This document shows, in pieces, positions 1 through 9,999 of a stretch of 64,000 nt of DNA (positions are counted from its first letter, which is position 1; each line of letters begins with the position of its first letter). Source of the DNA: Alphaproteobacteria bacterium. Lineage in GTDB: Bacteria; Pseudomonadota; Alphaproteobacteria; Rhizobiales; Xanthobacteraceae. The DNA is taken from NCBI GenBank assembly GCA_005884765.1, contig VAZV01000151.1, forward strand, positions 1 to 64,000, written 5' to 3'. Below the pieces are notes generated by a model that saw only the letters and a list, made by a program, of their open reading frames with translations, was not told the origin of the DNA and did no database searches. Position numbers and translations under genes: made by a program.

Positions 1-765
1 CACATAGAGCTGCTTCGAGAACAGCAGCGCCACCAATACGACAAGCGCGATCTTGACGCGGCGCGGGCTCGGCGCATCCGGATGCAGATGGATCGGCGCC
101 GGCTTCTTGTCGGTGATCTGCGGCCGGTACCACACGCCGATCCGCCACAGGATCACGATCGCCAGAAATGCGATCAGGGAAAACCAGGCGATGCTCGGCT
201 GGCCGAACGGGACCACGATCAAGGCCGCCAGCACCGGCCCCATCGAGGTGCCGAAGCTGCCGCCGAGCTGGAACACCGATTGCGCAAACCCGTAACGCCC
301 GCCTGAAGCCAGCCGGGCGATGCGCGCCGACTCGGGATGAAACACCGCCGATCCCAGTCCGACCAGCGCCGCCGCGACAAGAATGATTGCGTATTGATTG
401 GCGACGCTCAAGACCAGCAATCCGAAGAAGGTGGACCCCATGCCGACCGCGAGCGAGAACGGCTGCGCCTTCTTGTCGGTGAAATGTCCGACCACCGGCT
501 GCAGCAGCGATGCGGTGAATTGGAACGCCAGCGTGATCATTCCGATCTGCGCGAAGTTGAGCGCATAGCTGTCTTTGAGGATCGGATAGACCGACGCGAT
601 CAGCGACTGCATCGTGTCGTTGAGGAAATGCGAAAAACTGATTCCCGCCAGCACGATATAGGCCGGGCCTGCGGAAGCGGCCCTGGCGGCAGGGCCGCGC
701 ATCGCATCCGCCGCCAGCACCGGCGCGGCCAATGCTTCTTCGGAGACGACAACAGGCTTGTTCAA
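1..765 (-). CDS. fsr: Fsr-type MFS exporter (fosmidomycin resistance family), partial
   Basis: This is the N-terminal part (255 codons) of a major facilitator superfamily transporter; the rest lies beyond the left edge. The visible protein closely follows E. coli Fsr from memory: a SHFLNDTMQSLI-like first helix, QIGMITLAFQ and LLQPVVGHFTD in the second helix and loop, and GLGSAVFHPESARIARLASGG, the family's most typical stretch. About six membrane segments can be seen. Fsr proteins are inner-membrane drug/proton antiporters. I chose the TTG at 765 because GGGAAG lies just upstream and no better in-frame start exists. It reads in the same direction as glmM, about 145 bp downstream of it. The substrate cannot be read from sequence. 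Confidence 0.85.
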   Translation of the reverse strand, partial: MNKPVVVSEEALAAPVLAADAMRGPAARAASAGPAYIVLAGISFSHFLNDTMQSLIASVYPILKDSYALNFAQIGMITLAFQFTASLLQPVVGHFTDKKAQPFSLAVGMGSTFFGLLVLSVANQYAIILVAAALVGLGSAVFHPESARIARLASGGRYGFAQSVFQLGGSFGTSMGPVLAALIVVPFGQPSIAWFSLIAFLAIVILWRIGVWYRPQITDKKPAPIHLHPDAPSPRRVKIALVVLVALLFSKQLYV

Positions 766-910
766 GGCGCACTTCCCGCAAGATTCGCAAAAATGATTGC
801 GCCGTTCCTACGACAGCCGCGCGCGAGCGACCACTCCCATTAGCCGATAGCTGCGATGCAACCAGCGGGAACGACAGAGGATAAGTATCGGGCGGTCTTG
901 ACGGGCTTCT

Positions 911-2254
911 TCAGGCCGCGGCTTGGCCGAGCGCGGTGACGATATGATCGACCACTTCCTCGATCAGGATGCGATCGTCGCCCTCGCCCATCACGCGGAT
1001 CACGGATTCGGTGCCGGACGAGCGGACAAGCAGCCGGCCATGGCCGTTGAGCCGTTTTTCGCCGGCATCGATCGCCGACTTGACCTCGGCATCATCGAGC
1101 GGCTTGCCGCTGCGATAGCGGACGTTCTTGAGAATCTGCGGCAGCGGATCGAAGCGATGACAGACCTCCGATACTGGACGACGGAGCTTTTGCACCACCG
1201 CCAGCACCTGCAGCGCCGCGACGAAGCCGTCGCCGGTGGTGGCATAGTCCGACAAGATGATGTGACCGGAAGGCTCGCCGCCAAGATTGTAGCCGCCGCT
1301 CAACATCCGTTCGAGCACGTAGCGGTCGCCCACCGGCGTGCGCACCATCTCGATGCCCTGGCCTTGCAGAAAACGCTCGAGCCCGAGATTCGACATCACG
1401 GTGGCGACGACGCCTGGCTTGGCAAGCCGGCCGTCTTCCTTCCAGCTTTGCGCGATCACGGCCAGCAACTGGTCGCCATCGACCAGATGTCCGCGCTCGT
1501 CGACCAGGATCACGCGATCGGCGTCGCCGTCGAGCGCAATGCCGATGTCGGCGCGCATCTCGCGCACCTTCTTGCACAGCGCTTCCGGCGCGGTCGATCC
1601 GCATTCCTTGTTGATGTTGAAGCCGTCCGGATCGACGCCGATCGAGATGACGTCGGCGCCCAGTTCCCACAGCGCTTCCGGCACCACCTTGTAGGCCGCG
1701 CCGTTGGCGCAATCGACCACCACGCGCAAGCCATCGAGTGAGAGATCGCGCGGCAGCGTGCGCTTGGCGAACTCGATATAGCGGTCGTGGACGCCGTCGA
1801 TGCGGCGGGCCCGGCCGAGGCTCGCGCTCTGCGCCAGCTTTTTATCGAGCGATTCATCCAGCAGTTGCTCGATCTGCCGTTCGACGTCGTCGGACAATTT
1901 GAAGCCCTGCGGACCGAACAGCTTGATGCCGTTGTCCTCGAACAGATTGTGGGAAGCGGAAATCATCACGCCGAGATCGGCGCGCATCGATTTGGTCAGC
2001 ATCGCCACTGCCGGCGTCGGCATTGGGCCGAGCAGCAGCACGTCCATGCCGACCGAGGTGAAGCCGGCCACCATGGCGTATTCGATCATGTAGCCGGAGA
2101 GCCGCGTATCCTTGCCGATCACGACGCGATGGCGATGGTCGCCGCGCTGAAACACCAGTCCGGCCGCCTGCCCCACCTTGAGCGCCAGCTCCGGCGTGAT
2201 CAAACCGTTGGCACGGCCCCGAATCCCGTCCGTACCGAAATATTTGCGGCTCAT
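911..2254 (-). CDS. glmM: Phosphoglucosamine mutase
   Basis: GlmM converts glucosamine-6-phosphate to glucosamine-1-phosphate in the cytoplasm, feeding UDP-GlcNAc synthesis for peptidoglycan and lipid A. The 447-residue protein has the family length and starts [13 protein letters not shown]. The phosphoserine loop ISASHN places the catalytic serine near residue 101, the metal-binding loop is DGDADR, and the C-terminal phosphate-binding loop is [12 protein letters not shown]. An upstream ATG adds six residues, but the ATG at 2254 has GGGGGT at good spacing and matches the conserved N-terminus. The fsr gene follows in the same direction. A CtrA-like motif lies upstream at 2390-2404. Confidence 0.97.
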   Translation of the reverse strand: MSRKYFGTDGIRGRANGLITPELALKVGQAAGLVFQRGDHRHRVVIGKDTRLSGYMIEYAMVAGFTSVGMDVLLLGPMPTPAVAMLTKSMRADLGVMISASHNLFEDNGIKLFGPQGFKLSDDVERQIEQLLDESLDKKLAQSASLGRARRIDGVHDRYIEFAKRTLPRDLSLDGLRVVVDCANGAAYKVVPEALWELGADVISIGVDPDGFNINKECGSTAPEALCKKVREMRADIGIALDGDADRVILVDERGHLVDGDQLLAVIAQSWKEDGRLAKPGVVATVMSNLGLERFLQGQGIEMVRTPVGDRYVLERMLSGGYNLGGEPSGHIILSDYATTGDGFVAALQVLAVVQKLRRPVSEVCHRFDPLPQILKNVRYRSGKPLDDAEVKSAIDAGEKRLNGHGRLLVRSSGTESVIRVMGEGDDRILIEEVVDHIVTALGQAAA

Positions 2255-2389
2255 ATGACCCCCAGCACCCATTTAAGGCTTGGCACCAAGCCTCGAACGC
2301 CCGTGCCCGGGAGTTATAATGCCATCGGGACTAAAATGGCTTCAAAAAATATGATGAATCATTACCGGCTCCGATCCGCGGCACGGCCA

Positions 2390-2404
2390 CTAACCTGTTG
2401 TTAA
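2390..2404. promoter_or_regulatory. CtrA-like motif upstream of glmM
   Basis: CTAA-N7-TTAA, one mismatch from the CtrA consensus TTAA-N7-TTAA known from Caulobacter and other Alphaproteobacteria. It lies about 135 bp upstream of the glmM start in an A/T-richer intergenic stretch. This is motif resemblance only. Confidence 0.2.
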
Positions 2405-2446
2405 CACGCGTATAACCGCCGATCCGGAGACGCGGATGGAACCGCT

Positions 2447-3879
<1,433 letters not shown>

Positions 3880-3894
3880 GACCCCAAAATCTTT

Positions 3895-3991
3895 GTCATT
3901 CCGGGATGCGCCGTTTGGCGCAGGCCCGGAAACCATACTCTCGATGGTGGTTATGGATTCCGGGCTCGCGCTACGCGCGCCCCGGAATGAC
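3895..3991. repeat. Palindromic interspersed repeat (GTCATTCC...GGAATGAC)
   Basis: The ends are inverted (GTCATTCCGGG and CCCCGGAATGAC), with internal hairpins around GGGCTCGCGCTACGCGCGCCC. The element lies between the convergent lldD-like gene and the secreted-protein gene, where it could act as a bidirectional terminator. It resembles the other GTCAT-ended elements in this window. Confidence 0.7.
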
Positions 3992-3999
3992 GCTTCGCG

Positions 4000-4608
4000 T
4001 CACATCGGCGGGCTGATGCCGTCGCGCCCGACATTGACACGGGCCGCTTCCAGCGTTCCGTCTTCTTTTTTCGCCGCGCCGAAGATGATGATCTTGGCGC
4101 CCACCTTGAGCTCGGATTTGTCGCCGGGGACAAAGGTGACGATCGGCGTTTCCGGCGGCACCACGACTTTCTTCTCGCCGTCCTTGTACTTGACCAGGAT
4201 GCTCTGGCCGTTCACGCCGGCAACCGTCTCGGCGACGGTCGCATTGGTCATGGTGGAGTTGGCACGAAGATCCCAGGGACGGAAACCCTCGGCCGCGCCG
4301 CGCTGGTTCTCAGGGAAGATGTGAACCGCGATCGCCTTCTGTGTGCCATCAGGCTCGGGCATCGCCGTGACGCCGATATAGGAGCCCTCTTTGATCTCCG
4401 ACAACGAGGTCTTCGTAACCCCAAAGACCGCGACATTGTCGGTGACGCGCACTTTCATGTCGCTGCCGTCGCGCGACTTGATGCTGAGTGTGGGGCCGTC
4501 GACGGCCTCGATGGTGCCGCGGATCCGGACCGTCGGCGGCTGCTGCGCCGACGCTGTCGATACAAACGCAACAGCCAGCAAAGCTAGCAGCAGAGAATTT
4601 TTCCGCAT
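4000..4608 (-). CDS. Secreted protein, second of two tandem paralogs
   Basis: A 202-residue protein with a Sec signal peptide (basic MRKN, then a hydrophobic run ending at ASA, residues 1-22). The mature part begins with RGTIEAVDGPTLSIKSRDG, a pattern of short beta strands like an OB-fold or DUF5666-type domain, and continues with YIGVTAM, ANSTMTNATVAE and KYKDGEKKVVVPPETP. The ATG at 4608 has GGGAGG upstream. The gene just upstream (4683-5309) encodes a close paralog with the same motifs in the same order, so this is a tandem duplication, probably co-transcribed. It is likely periplasmic; function unknown. Confidence 0.8.
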   Translation of the reverse strand: MRKNSLLLALLAVAFVSTASAQQPPTVRIRGTIEAVDGPTLSIKSRDGSDMKVRVTDNVAVFGVTKTSLSEIKEGSYIGVTAMPEPDGTQKAIAVHIFPENQRGAAEGFRPWDLRANSTMTNATVAETVAGVNGQSILVKYKDGEKKVVVPPETPIVTFVPGDKSELKVGAKIIIFGAAKKEDGTLEAARVNVGRDGISPPM

Positions 4609-4682
4609 GATGTCCTCCCAAGGCTGCCTCCGGCCAAGGGAAGAACACCACAAGTAGCAGGCTATTCCTCGAAGCCCGCGCC

Positions 4683-5309
4683 TCACATCGGCGGCGTCAG
4701 CCCGTCGCGACCAACGCTGACGCGGTTGGTCTCGAACGAACCGTCGGGCAACTTTTTCGTAAACGCGATCACTTTGGCGCCGGCCTTGAGGTCGGATTTG
4801 TCGGCGGGAACATAGGTCACGACAGGCGTATCCGGCGGCACCGCGACCTTTTTCTCACCGTCCTTGTATTTGACCAGCAGCGTGTGACCGTCATTGCCCA
4901 CGACGCTCTCGGCCACAGTGGCGTTGGTCATGGTCGAGTTGGGGCGCAGATCGTAGGGCCGCGAGCCCTCGCCGGTGCCGCGCATGTTTTCCGGAAACAC
5001 ATGCACCTCGACGGCATTTTGGCTGCCGTCCGGTCCCGGCACCGTGGTGGTGCCGATGAACGAGCCAACCTTGATGTCCGACAGCGAAATCCTAGTGATC
5101 CCGACCACGCGCAAATCGCCGGTCATGTGCAGCTTGACGTCCTCACCGCCGCGCGATTTCACCGCGAGCACGTCGCCGTCAACGCTCTCGACGGTGCCGC
5201 GAACACGTGACGGTGATGGCGATTGCTGCGCGATGGCATAGAGGGACGAGGCGGCAACCATCGCGACGGCGACGAGCGGACGCGTGAACGTGGAACGGCG
5301 AACGGGCAT
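4683..5309 (-). CDS. Secreted protein, first of two tandem paralogs
   Basis: A 208-residue exported protein, signal peptide roughly residues 1-27 (ending YAIAQQ). Its mature region follows the neighbour at 4000-4608 segment by segment: RGTVESVDGDVLAVKSRGG, FIGTTTV, HVFPENMRG, STMTNATVAES, KYKDGEKKVAVPPDTP and a shared C-terminal VGRDGLTPPM. This looks like an old duplication, with clear divergence outside these motifs. The repeated strand pattern suggests an OB-like beta barrel in the periplasm. No enzyme motif is visible. Confidence 0.8.
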   Translation of the reverse strand: MPVRRSTFTRPLVAVAMVAASSLYAIAQQSPSPSRVRGTVESVDGDVLAVKSRGGEDVKLHMTGDLRVVGITRISLSDIKVGSFIGTTTVPGPDGSQNAVEVHVFPENMRGTGEGSRPYDLRPNSTMTNATVAESVVGNDGHTLLVKYKDGEKKVAVPPDTPVVTYVPADKSDLKAGAKVIAFTKKLPDGSFETNRVSVGRDGLTPPM

Positions 5310-5392
5310 GAACTACTCTCCGCGGGGGTGATCCAGCAACAGACCCCAACGCCGCGACGATATTCCCGTTCCAAGGCGCAGCCGGCAGCCGA

Positions 5393-6232
5393 TCATGCGT
5401 TTGTGAGATCGGCCTCCACCAGCGCACGAAGTTCTGAGGTAACCTCCGGACGCCGGTGGAACCACAATTCGAACCCGCGCACCGCCTGGTGCAACAGCAT
5501 GCCGAGCCCATCGGCGGTCTTCAACCCGCGCGTCTTCGCCGCCGCGAGTAGCGGCGTCTCGAGCGGAACATAGACGAGATCGGCAACCACGGCATGGGAT
5601 GGCAACCGCCCGACATTAACCTCGAGCCCGGGCTGGCCGCGCATGCCGAGCGATGTTGTATTGACCATGAGCCCGGCGCGAGGCAGCGCCTCGTCGATAT
5701 CATCCCATGCGACGGGATGAACATTTGCGCCGAATTGATCCGCCAGCGCTCGGGCGCGCTCGGCGGTCCGGTTCGCCAAATGGATGATTTTGACGCCGCG
5801 CTCGATCAATCCGAACACCACCGCGCGCGACGAGCCGCCCGCGCCGAGCACCAGCGCCTCCTCAGTCGCATCCCATCCGCTCGCGCAGGCGTCGAGATTA
5901 TTGATAAAGCCCTCGATGTCGGTGTTGGTCGAGTGCAGCTCGCGGCCCTCATACCACAGCGTGTTGGCCGCACCGACCGCGCGGGCGCGCGCATCCGGCT
6001 TGGTCAGTGCCAGCGCACGTTCCTTGTGCGGAATGGTGATGTTGGCGCCGACAAAGCCGTGCGCCGAAAGACGCAGTACGAACTCGGCAAGGAATTCGGG
6101 CGGCACCGCCTCGATGCTGTAGCCGCCCTCGATGCCGAGCGTGCGCAGCCAGTGGTGGTGGATCAGCGGCGAGCGCGAATGCGCAGCCGGCCATCCGATC
6201 AGGCATGCGGCGCGGGCTTTGGTCTCGGTCAT
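5393..6232 (-). CDS. aroE: Shikimate dehydrogenase
   Basis: AroE reduces 3-dehydroshikimate to shikimate with NADPH in aromatic amino acid synthesis. The 279-residue protein has the shikimate-binding SRSPLIHH motif near residue 19, catalytic Lys in NITIPHKE near 65, catalytic Asp in STNTDIEGF near 103, the nucleotide-binding loop GAGGSSRAV and the phosphate-discriminating NRT. The ATG at 6232 is preferred to a TTG six codons upstream because it gives the usual MTETKA-type N-terminus; neither has a strong ribosome-binding site. It is downstream of the SulP gene on the same strand, with a 250-bp gap that holds nothing I can support. Confidence 0.96.
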   Translation of the reverse strand: MTETKARAACLIGWPAAHSRSPLIHHHWLRTLGIEGGYSIEAVPPEFLAEFVLRLSAHGFVGANITIPHKERALALTKPDARARAVGAANTLWYEGRELHSTNTDIEGFINNLDACASGWDATEEALVLGAGGSSRAVVFGLIERGVKIIHLANRTAERARALADQFGANVHPVAWDDIDEALPRAGLMVNTTSLGMRGQPGLEVNVGRLPSHAVVADLVYVPLETPLLAAAKTRGLKTADGLGMLLHQAVRGFELWFHRRPEVTSELRALVEADLTNA

Positions 6233-6482
6233 ATCAGTCAAATCGGGCAAGCCGCGGCGGCTGTCAATGCCGTCGGTCCTAGCGATGTACGGTTACGGCA
6301 ACGATAGCGCTCAGCGCGGCTGCGCCAGCTGCGGCAAACCAGATCGCGGCGAGATTGATCCAGTGATGGGCCGCCGCACCGCACAAGGAACCTGCCACCC
6401 GCGCCCCCCAACAGCAAAAAGGTTCGAGACCCAGCCTCGGCGCGGGCCGCCGGCGAGCGCTACCAAGCATGGCGCCGTGTGA

Positions 6483-8261
6483 TCATCCGCCGCCGGCCAG
6501 CCGGGAGGAAGCGGATGATGCCGCCACGGTCTGCCGTGCGACGGGGGCCTTTTCGCGCTCGCCCTTGATGTCGGCGATGGCGCGGCCGATGGTTTCCCGG
6601 TATCGCGCGCGTGGCGGTCTTAAGCCATGAGTGAAGAGCGCGCGGCGCACCGCAGTCGACGCACCGGTGATGAAGAGCTGGATGCCCTGGCGGTTCGCCT
6701 TAGTGGCGACGCGGTTCATCGCGTTCGCAGCGGTCGAATCGAGAAACGGTACGGCAGAGAGATCGACCACGAACGCCTTTTGTCTGTCCGCGATGCCGTC
6801 GAGCACCGCGCCCACGGCCGACGCGGCGCCAAAGAAGAAAGCGCCGGTGATGCGATACACCAATACATCGGGATCGGCGGCGAGACGCGCATCGTAGGGC
6901 ACACGGTCGTCGCCGAGATCAGCCCGATCGGGGATCACAAGCGGCGTGCCGTCCTCGACGCCGGTCATCTGCGCCATGCGGTTGATGAACAGCACCGCGC
7001 CGAGCGCAAAGCCGACCAAAATGCCTTCGGTGAGATCGCGGAAGATCGTCAGCAGGAAGGTAGCGAGCAACACAGTGGCGTCGCCGAGCGAGGAGCGGAT
7101 CAGCGTCGCGAATTCCTGTTTCTCGGCCATGTTCCAGGCGACCACCACGAGCACGGCGGCCAGCGCTGCGAGCGGAATGTAGCTTGCGAGCGGGGCTGCG
7201 ATCAGCATGAACAGCAGCAGGAACACCGAATGCAGCATTCCGGAGACCGGACCGCGTGCGCCGGCGCGGACATTGGTTGCGGTTCGCGCGATAGTCCCGG
7301 TGACGCAGATACCGCCGAACAGCGCCGACCCGACATTGGCAAACCCCTGTGCCACCAATTCGCAATTGGAGCGATGCCGACGCCCGGTCATTCCGTCCGC
7401 CACCACGGCTGACAGCAGGGATTCGATCGCACCCAGCAGAGCAAAAGCGATGGCGTCGGGAAGCACCGCCTTTGCCTTCGCAAGCGAGAACGTCGGCCAC
7501 GCAGGCAAGGGCAATTGTCGGGGGATGCCGCCAAAACGGGTGCCGATGGTTTCTACCGGCAGCGATAGGGCCCAGGTGACGAATGCCGCCACAACGACTG
7601 CGATCAAAATCCCGGGCCAACTCGGCCGAGCCTTGCGGAGCATGACGATGATGGCGATGCTCAAGGCGGCTATCGCCATCGCCGAAACATTGGCGCTGGG
7701 CAGTCCGTGCGCGAGCGCTTCCAGTTTCGGAATCAATTCGCCCGGCTCCTTGGTGGCAAGCCTGATGCCAAGCAGATCCCTCAGTTGGCTTGCAAATATG
7801 ATGACGGCGATGCCGGCGGTGAATCCCACCGTCACCGGATAGGGAATGAATTTGACATATGTACCCAGCCGAAGCAGTCCCGCCCCGATCAGGAACACCC
7901 CTGCCATCAGCGTGGCGAGGATCACGCCGTCGACGCCGTGGCGTTCGGCGGTCAAGGACACCAGCACGATAAAGGCGCCGGCGGGTCCACCGATCTGAAA
8001 CCGGCTGCCGCCCAGAAGCGAAACCATAAAGCCGCCGACCACGGCGGTATAAAGTCCGCGATCCGGCGTCACGCCCGACGCAATCGCAATCGCCATTGAC
8101 AGCGGAAGTGCGACGATCGCAACCGTCAGCCCGGAGATCAGATCGGCACGGAGGTCGGCAAGGCCATAGCCTTCACGCAACACCGTGATCAGCTTCGGCG
8201 AATATAATTCCGCAAAGGTCGGCTGTTTGGTTCGGCGCGCCCGCTCGCTTGCGATGCTCAT
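6483..8261 (-). CDS. SulP family inorganic anion transporter with STAS domain
   Basis: A 592-residue inner-membrane permease of the SulP/SLC26 family. Residues about 30-430 form the multi-helix transport domain, including GLTVAIVALPLSMAIAIASG and GGSRFQIGGPAGAF. A cytoplasmic STAS domain follows (about 445-560) with DLSAVPFLDSTAANAM, the site of the conserved phosphorylatable serine. The family carries sulfate, bicarbonate and other anions; the substrate cannot be decided here. It lies 50 bp downstream of an XRE regulator in the same direction, an arrangement that suggests direct control. The ATG at 8261 was chosen; a TTG three codons upstream is possible. Confidence 0.93.
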   Translation of the reverse strand: MSIASERARRTKQPTFAELYSPKLITVLREGYGLADLRADLISGLTVAIVALPLSMAIAIASGVTPDRGLYTAVVGGFMVSLLGGSRFQIGGPAGAFIVLVSLTAERHGVDGVILATLMAGVFLIGAGLLRLGTYVKFIPYPVTVGFTAGIAVIIFASQLRDLLGIRLATKEPGELIPKLEALAHGLPSANVSAMAIAALSIAIIVMLRKARPSWPGILIAVVVAAFVTWALSLPVETIGTRFGGIPRQLPLPAWPTFSLAKAKAVLPDAIAFALLGAIESLLSAVVADGMTGRRHRSNCELVAQGFANVGSALFGGICVTGTIARTATNVRAGARGPVSGMLHSVFLLLFMLIAAPLASYIPLAALAAVLVVVAWNMAEKQEFATLIRSSLGDATVLLATFLLTIFRDLTEGILVGFALGAVLFINRMAQMTGVEDGTPLVIPDRADLGDDRVPYDARLAADPDVLVYRITGAFFFGAASAVGAVLDGIADRQKAFVVDLSAVPFLDSTAANAMNRVATKANRQGIQLFITGASTAVRRALFTHGLRPPRARYRETIGRAIADIKGEREKAPVARQTVAASSASSRLAGGG

Positions 8262-8310
8262 TCCCCGCAACTCTCCCGCGTCAGGTCGCGAGATCTCGTT
8301 CGCGACATCG

Positions 8311-8613
8311 CTAATTCCTGCGCCGGGTCCGGCGCGGTGGCCCCGGCTCCTTCAACCGGACGCCACGTCCGCCATTATCGCTGCGCACGTGCTCGCCGAT
8401 CAGTTCGACGCCGGCACGGTTAAGCGCATCGACCACCCTAGTCAGGGATTCGATAACGCCGCGGACGGTACCGACGCTTGCCTCCATGCGCTGGATCGTC
8501 GGCAGCGAAACTCCAGCGAGTTCAGCGAGCGTTTTTTGGTCGATGCCCAATAGCGCCCGCGCCGCCCGCATTTGGAACGACGTGATCACGCGACTAATCC
8601 ATATGGAGAACAT
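8311..8613 (-). CDS. XRE-family helix-turn-helix regulator
   Basis: A 100-residue DNA-binding protein. The helix-turn-helix spans QKTLAELAGVSLPTIQRMEA (about residues 26-45), followed by a dimerisation segment that includes VVDALNRAGVELIGE, a pattern shared by small XRE regulators of Rhizobiales. The start is uncertain: the ATG at 8613, or a GTG at 8589 that would give the more usual short N-terminus before ITSFQMRAARALLG. It precedes the SulP gene by 50 bp and probably regulates both. The inverted repeat at 8634-8649 lies just upstream. Confidence 0.85.
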   Translation of the reverse strand: MFSIWISRVITSFQMRAARALLGIDQKTLAELAGVSLPTIQRMEASVGTVRGVIESLTRVVDALNRAGVELIGEHVRSDNGGRGVRLKEPGPPRRTRRRN

Positions 8614-8633
8614 GATAGATGATACTTCATCCC

Positions 8634-8649
8634 TTTACAATGATGTAAA
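8634..8649 (-). promoter_or_regulatory. Candidate operator upstream of XRE-SulP genes
   Basis: A perfect inverted repeat, TTTACA-N4-TGTAAA, 20 bp upstream of the ATG at 8613. On the minus strand it is followed by TATCAT about 19 bp downstream of a TTTACA, so it could overlap a -35 box. Its position suits autoregulation by the XRE protein; this is inference. Confidence 0.4.
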
Positions 8650-8703
8650 AGACATCACCTGGCAAGACCTACTGATCCGGCTTTTCCACGCGCGGGCTCC
8701 CCG

Positions 8704-9999
8704 TTACTCCTTCGACACGACGAGCTTGAGCGATATCGAGGCAAGCGTTGCGGCGACCATGATCGCAGCGACCACGGCGAGGCCGAAGGTGTAGGAACCG
8801 GAAAACTCCCTCAACCAGCCCATCATGGATGGGCCCGCAAAACCGCCGACCGTGCCGATACTGTTGATGAAGGCCAGCCCGCCGGCGGCGGCGACGCCGG
8901 TCAGGAATCGCGTCGGTATCGTCCAGAAGATCGCCCGCGCGGCGGTGACGCCGACCAGCGCCACGCTGAATCCGATCAAGGCGACCACGAGCGAGCCGGA
9001 CAGGATCGGCGCCACGAGGCCTGCTCCACCAAGAAAACATGTGATCGCCAGGTTGACGAGGCGGCGGCCGCTGCGGTCGACATAGCGTGCCCACAAGATC
9101 ATGCCGGCCGAAGCAAACACATAGGGAATGGCTGCGATCCAGCCGATCGCCAACGTCGACAAATGGTATTCCCTGAGGATCAACGGCAGCCAGATGCCGA
9201 TCCCATACGATCCCAATGTGAATCCGAACTGGATCGCCGCGAGGATCAGCACGCGGGTATCCACCAGCGCGGCCAGCAATGACGCGTGCGGCCGCTCGCG
9301 CACTTCGGAGGCAAGCACGCTGTGCAACGCGTCGCGCTCGTCCCGGCTCAGCCAGGTCGCGGTCTCCGGACGATCGGCGAGCAAGCGCAGCGTCAATAGA
9401 CCGATCGGGATGCATGGCAGGCTGACCCCGAGAAACATCCATTGCCATCCTGCGAGGCCCCAGATGCCGTCCATCTGCAGCAGCAAGCCGCATATCGGGC
9501 CGCCGATCAGCGACGACAAGGGAATCCCGATCAGGAACCAGGCCAGCATCCGCGTCCGGTATTGAGCCGGAAACCAGGCGGCGAGAAAGAACGTCACGCC
9601 GGGAAAGAATCCCGCTTCCGCGACGCCTAAGAGAAGGCGCAACGCGTAAAAGCTGTTCGGCCCGACGACGAAGATGGTCGCCGCCGATACGATACCCCAG
9701 GTGATCATGATGCGGGCGAGCCAGCGTCGCGCACCGAAACGATAGAGCAGCAGATTGCTCGGCACTTCAAACAGGCAATAGCCCAAAAAGAAGATGCCGG
9801 CAGCCAGGCCGAACTGCCCAGCCGACAGTCCGAGCTGCTTGTTCATCGTCAAGCCGGCGAAGCCAATACTGGTTCGATCCAGATAGTTGAACAGGTAGGC
9901 GACGGTCAGCAGCGGCACGAAGCGCAGTGCGGCCTTCCGGGTTGCGCTTTGCAGCGCGGCCTCTGCGAAAGGCCGCGCCGAAGCTCCTGAGCTGATCAC
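8704..9999 (-). CDS. MFS transporter, anion:cation symporter (ACS) type
   Basis: A 431-residue inner-membrane carrier with about 12 helices. Motifs typical of the MFS phthalate/tartrate/glucarate (ACS) group are present: NYLDRTSIGFAGLTMNKQLGLSAGQFG in the first loop, FFLGYCLFEVPSNLLLYRFGARRWLARI in helix 2, and LRLLLGVAEAGFFPGVTFFLAAWFP in helix 4. The group imports organic acids with protons. I chose the GTG at 9999 because it overlaps the EF-G-like stop as GTGA and leaves a normal cytoplasmic N-terminus; the much longer upstream frame is an artefact of the EF-G-like coding region. The substrate is unknown. Confidence 0.88.
   Translation of the reverse strand: MISSGASARPFAEAALQSATRKAALRFVPLLTVAYLFNYLDRTSIGFAGLTMNKQLGLSAGQFGLAAGIFFLGYCLFEVPSNLLLYRFGARRWLARIMITWGIVSAATIFVVGPNSFYALRLLLGVAEAGFFPGVTFFLAAWFPAQYRTRMLAWFLIGIPLSSLIGGPICGLLLQMDGIWGLAGWQWMFLGVSLPCIPIGLLTLRLLADRPETATWLSRDERDALHSVLASEVRERPHASLLAALVDTRVLILAAIQFGFTLGSYGIGIWLPLILREYHLSTLAIGWIAAIPYVFASAGMILWARYVDRSGRRLVNLAITCFLGGAGLVAPILSGSLVVALIGFSVALVGVTAARAIFWTIPTRFLTGVAAAGGLAFINSIGTVGGFAGPSMMGWLREFSGSYTFGLAVVAAIMVAATLASISLKLVVSKE

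Noticed and set aside
6279..6470. A 63-residue frame with a C-terminal hydrophobic stretch between aroE and SulP
   Set aside because: Cys/Arg-rich start, no ribosome-binding site, and no recognised pattern. Probably chance.
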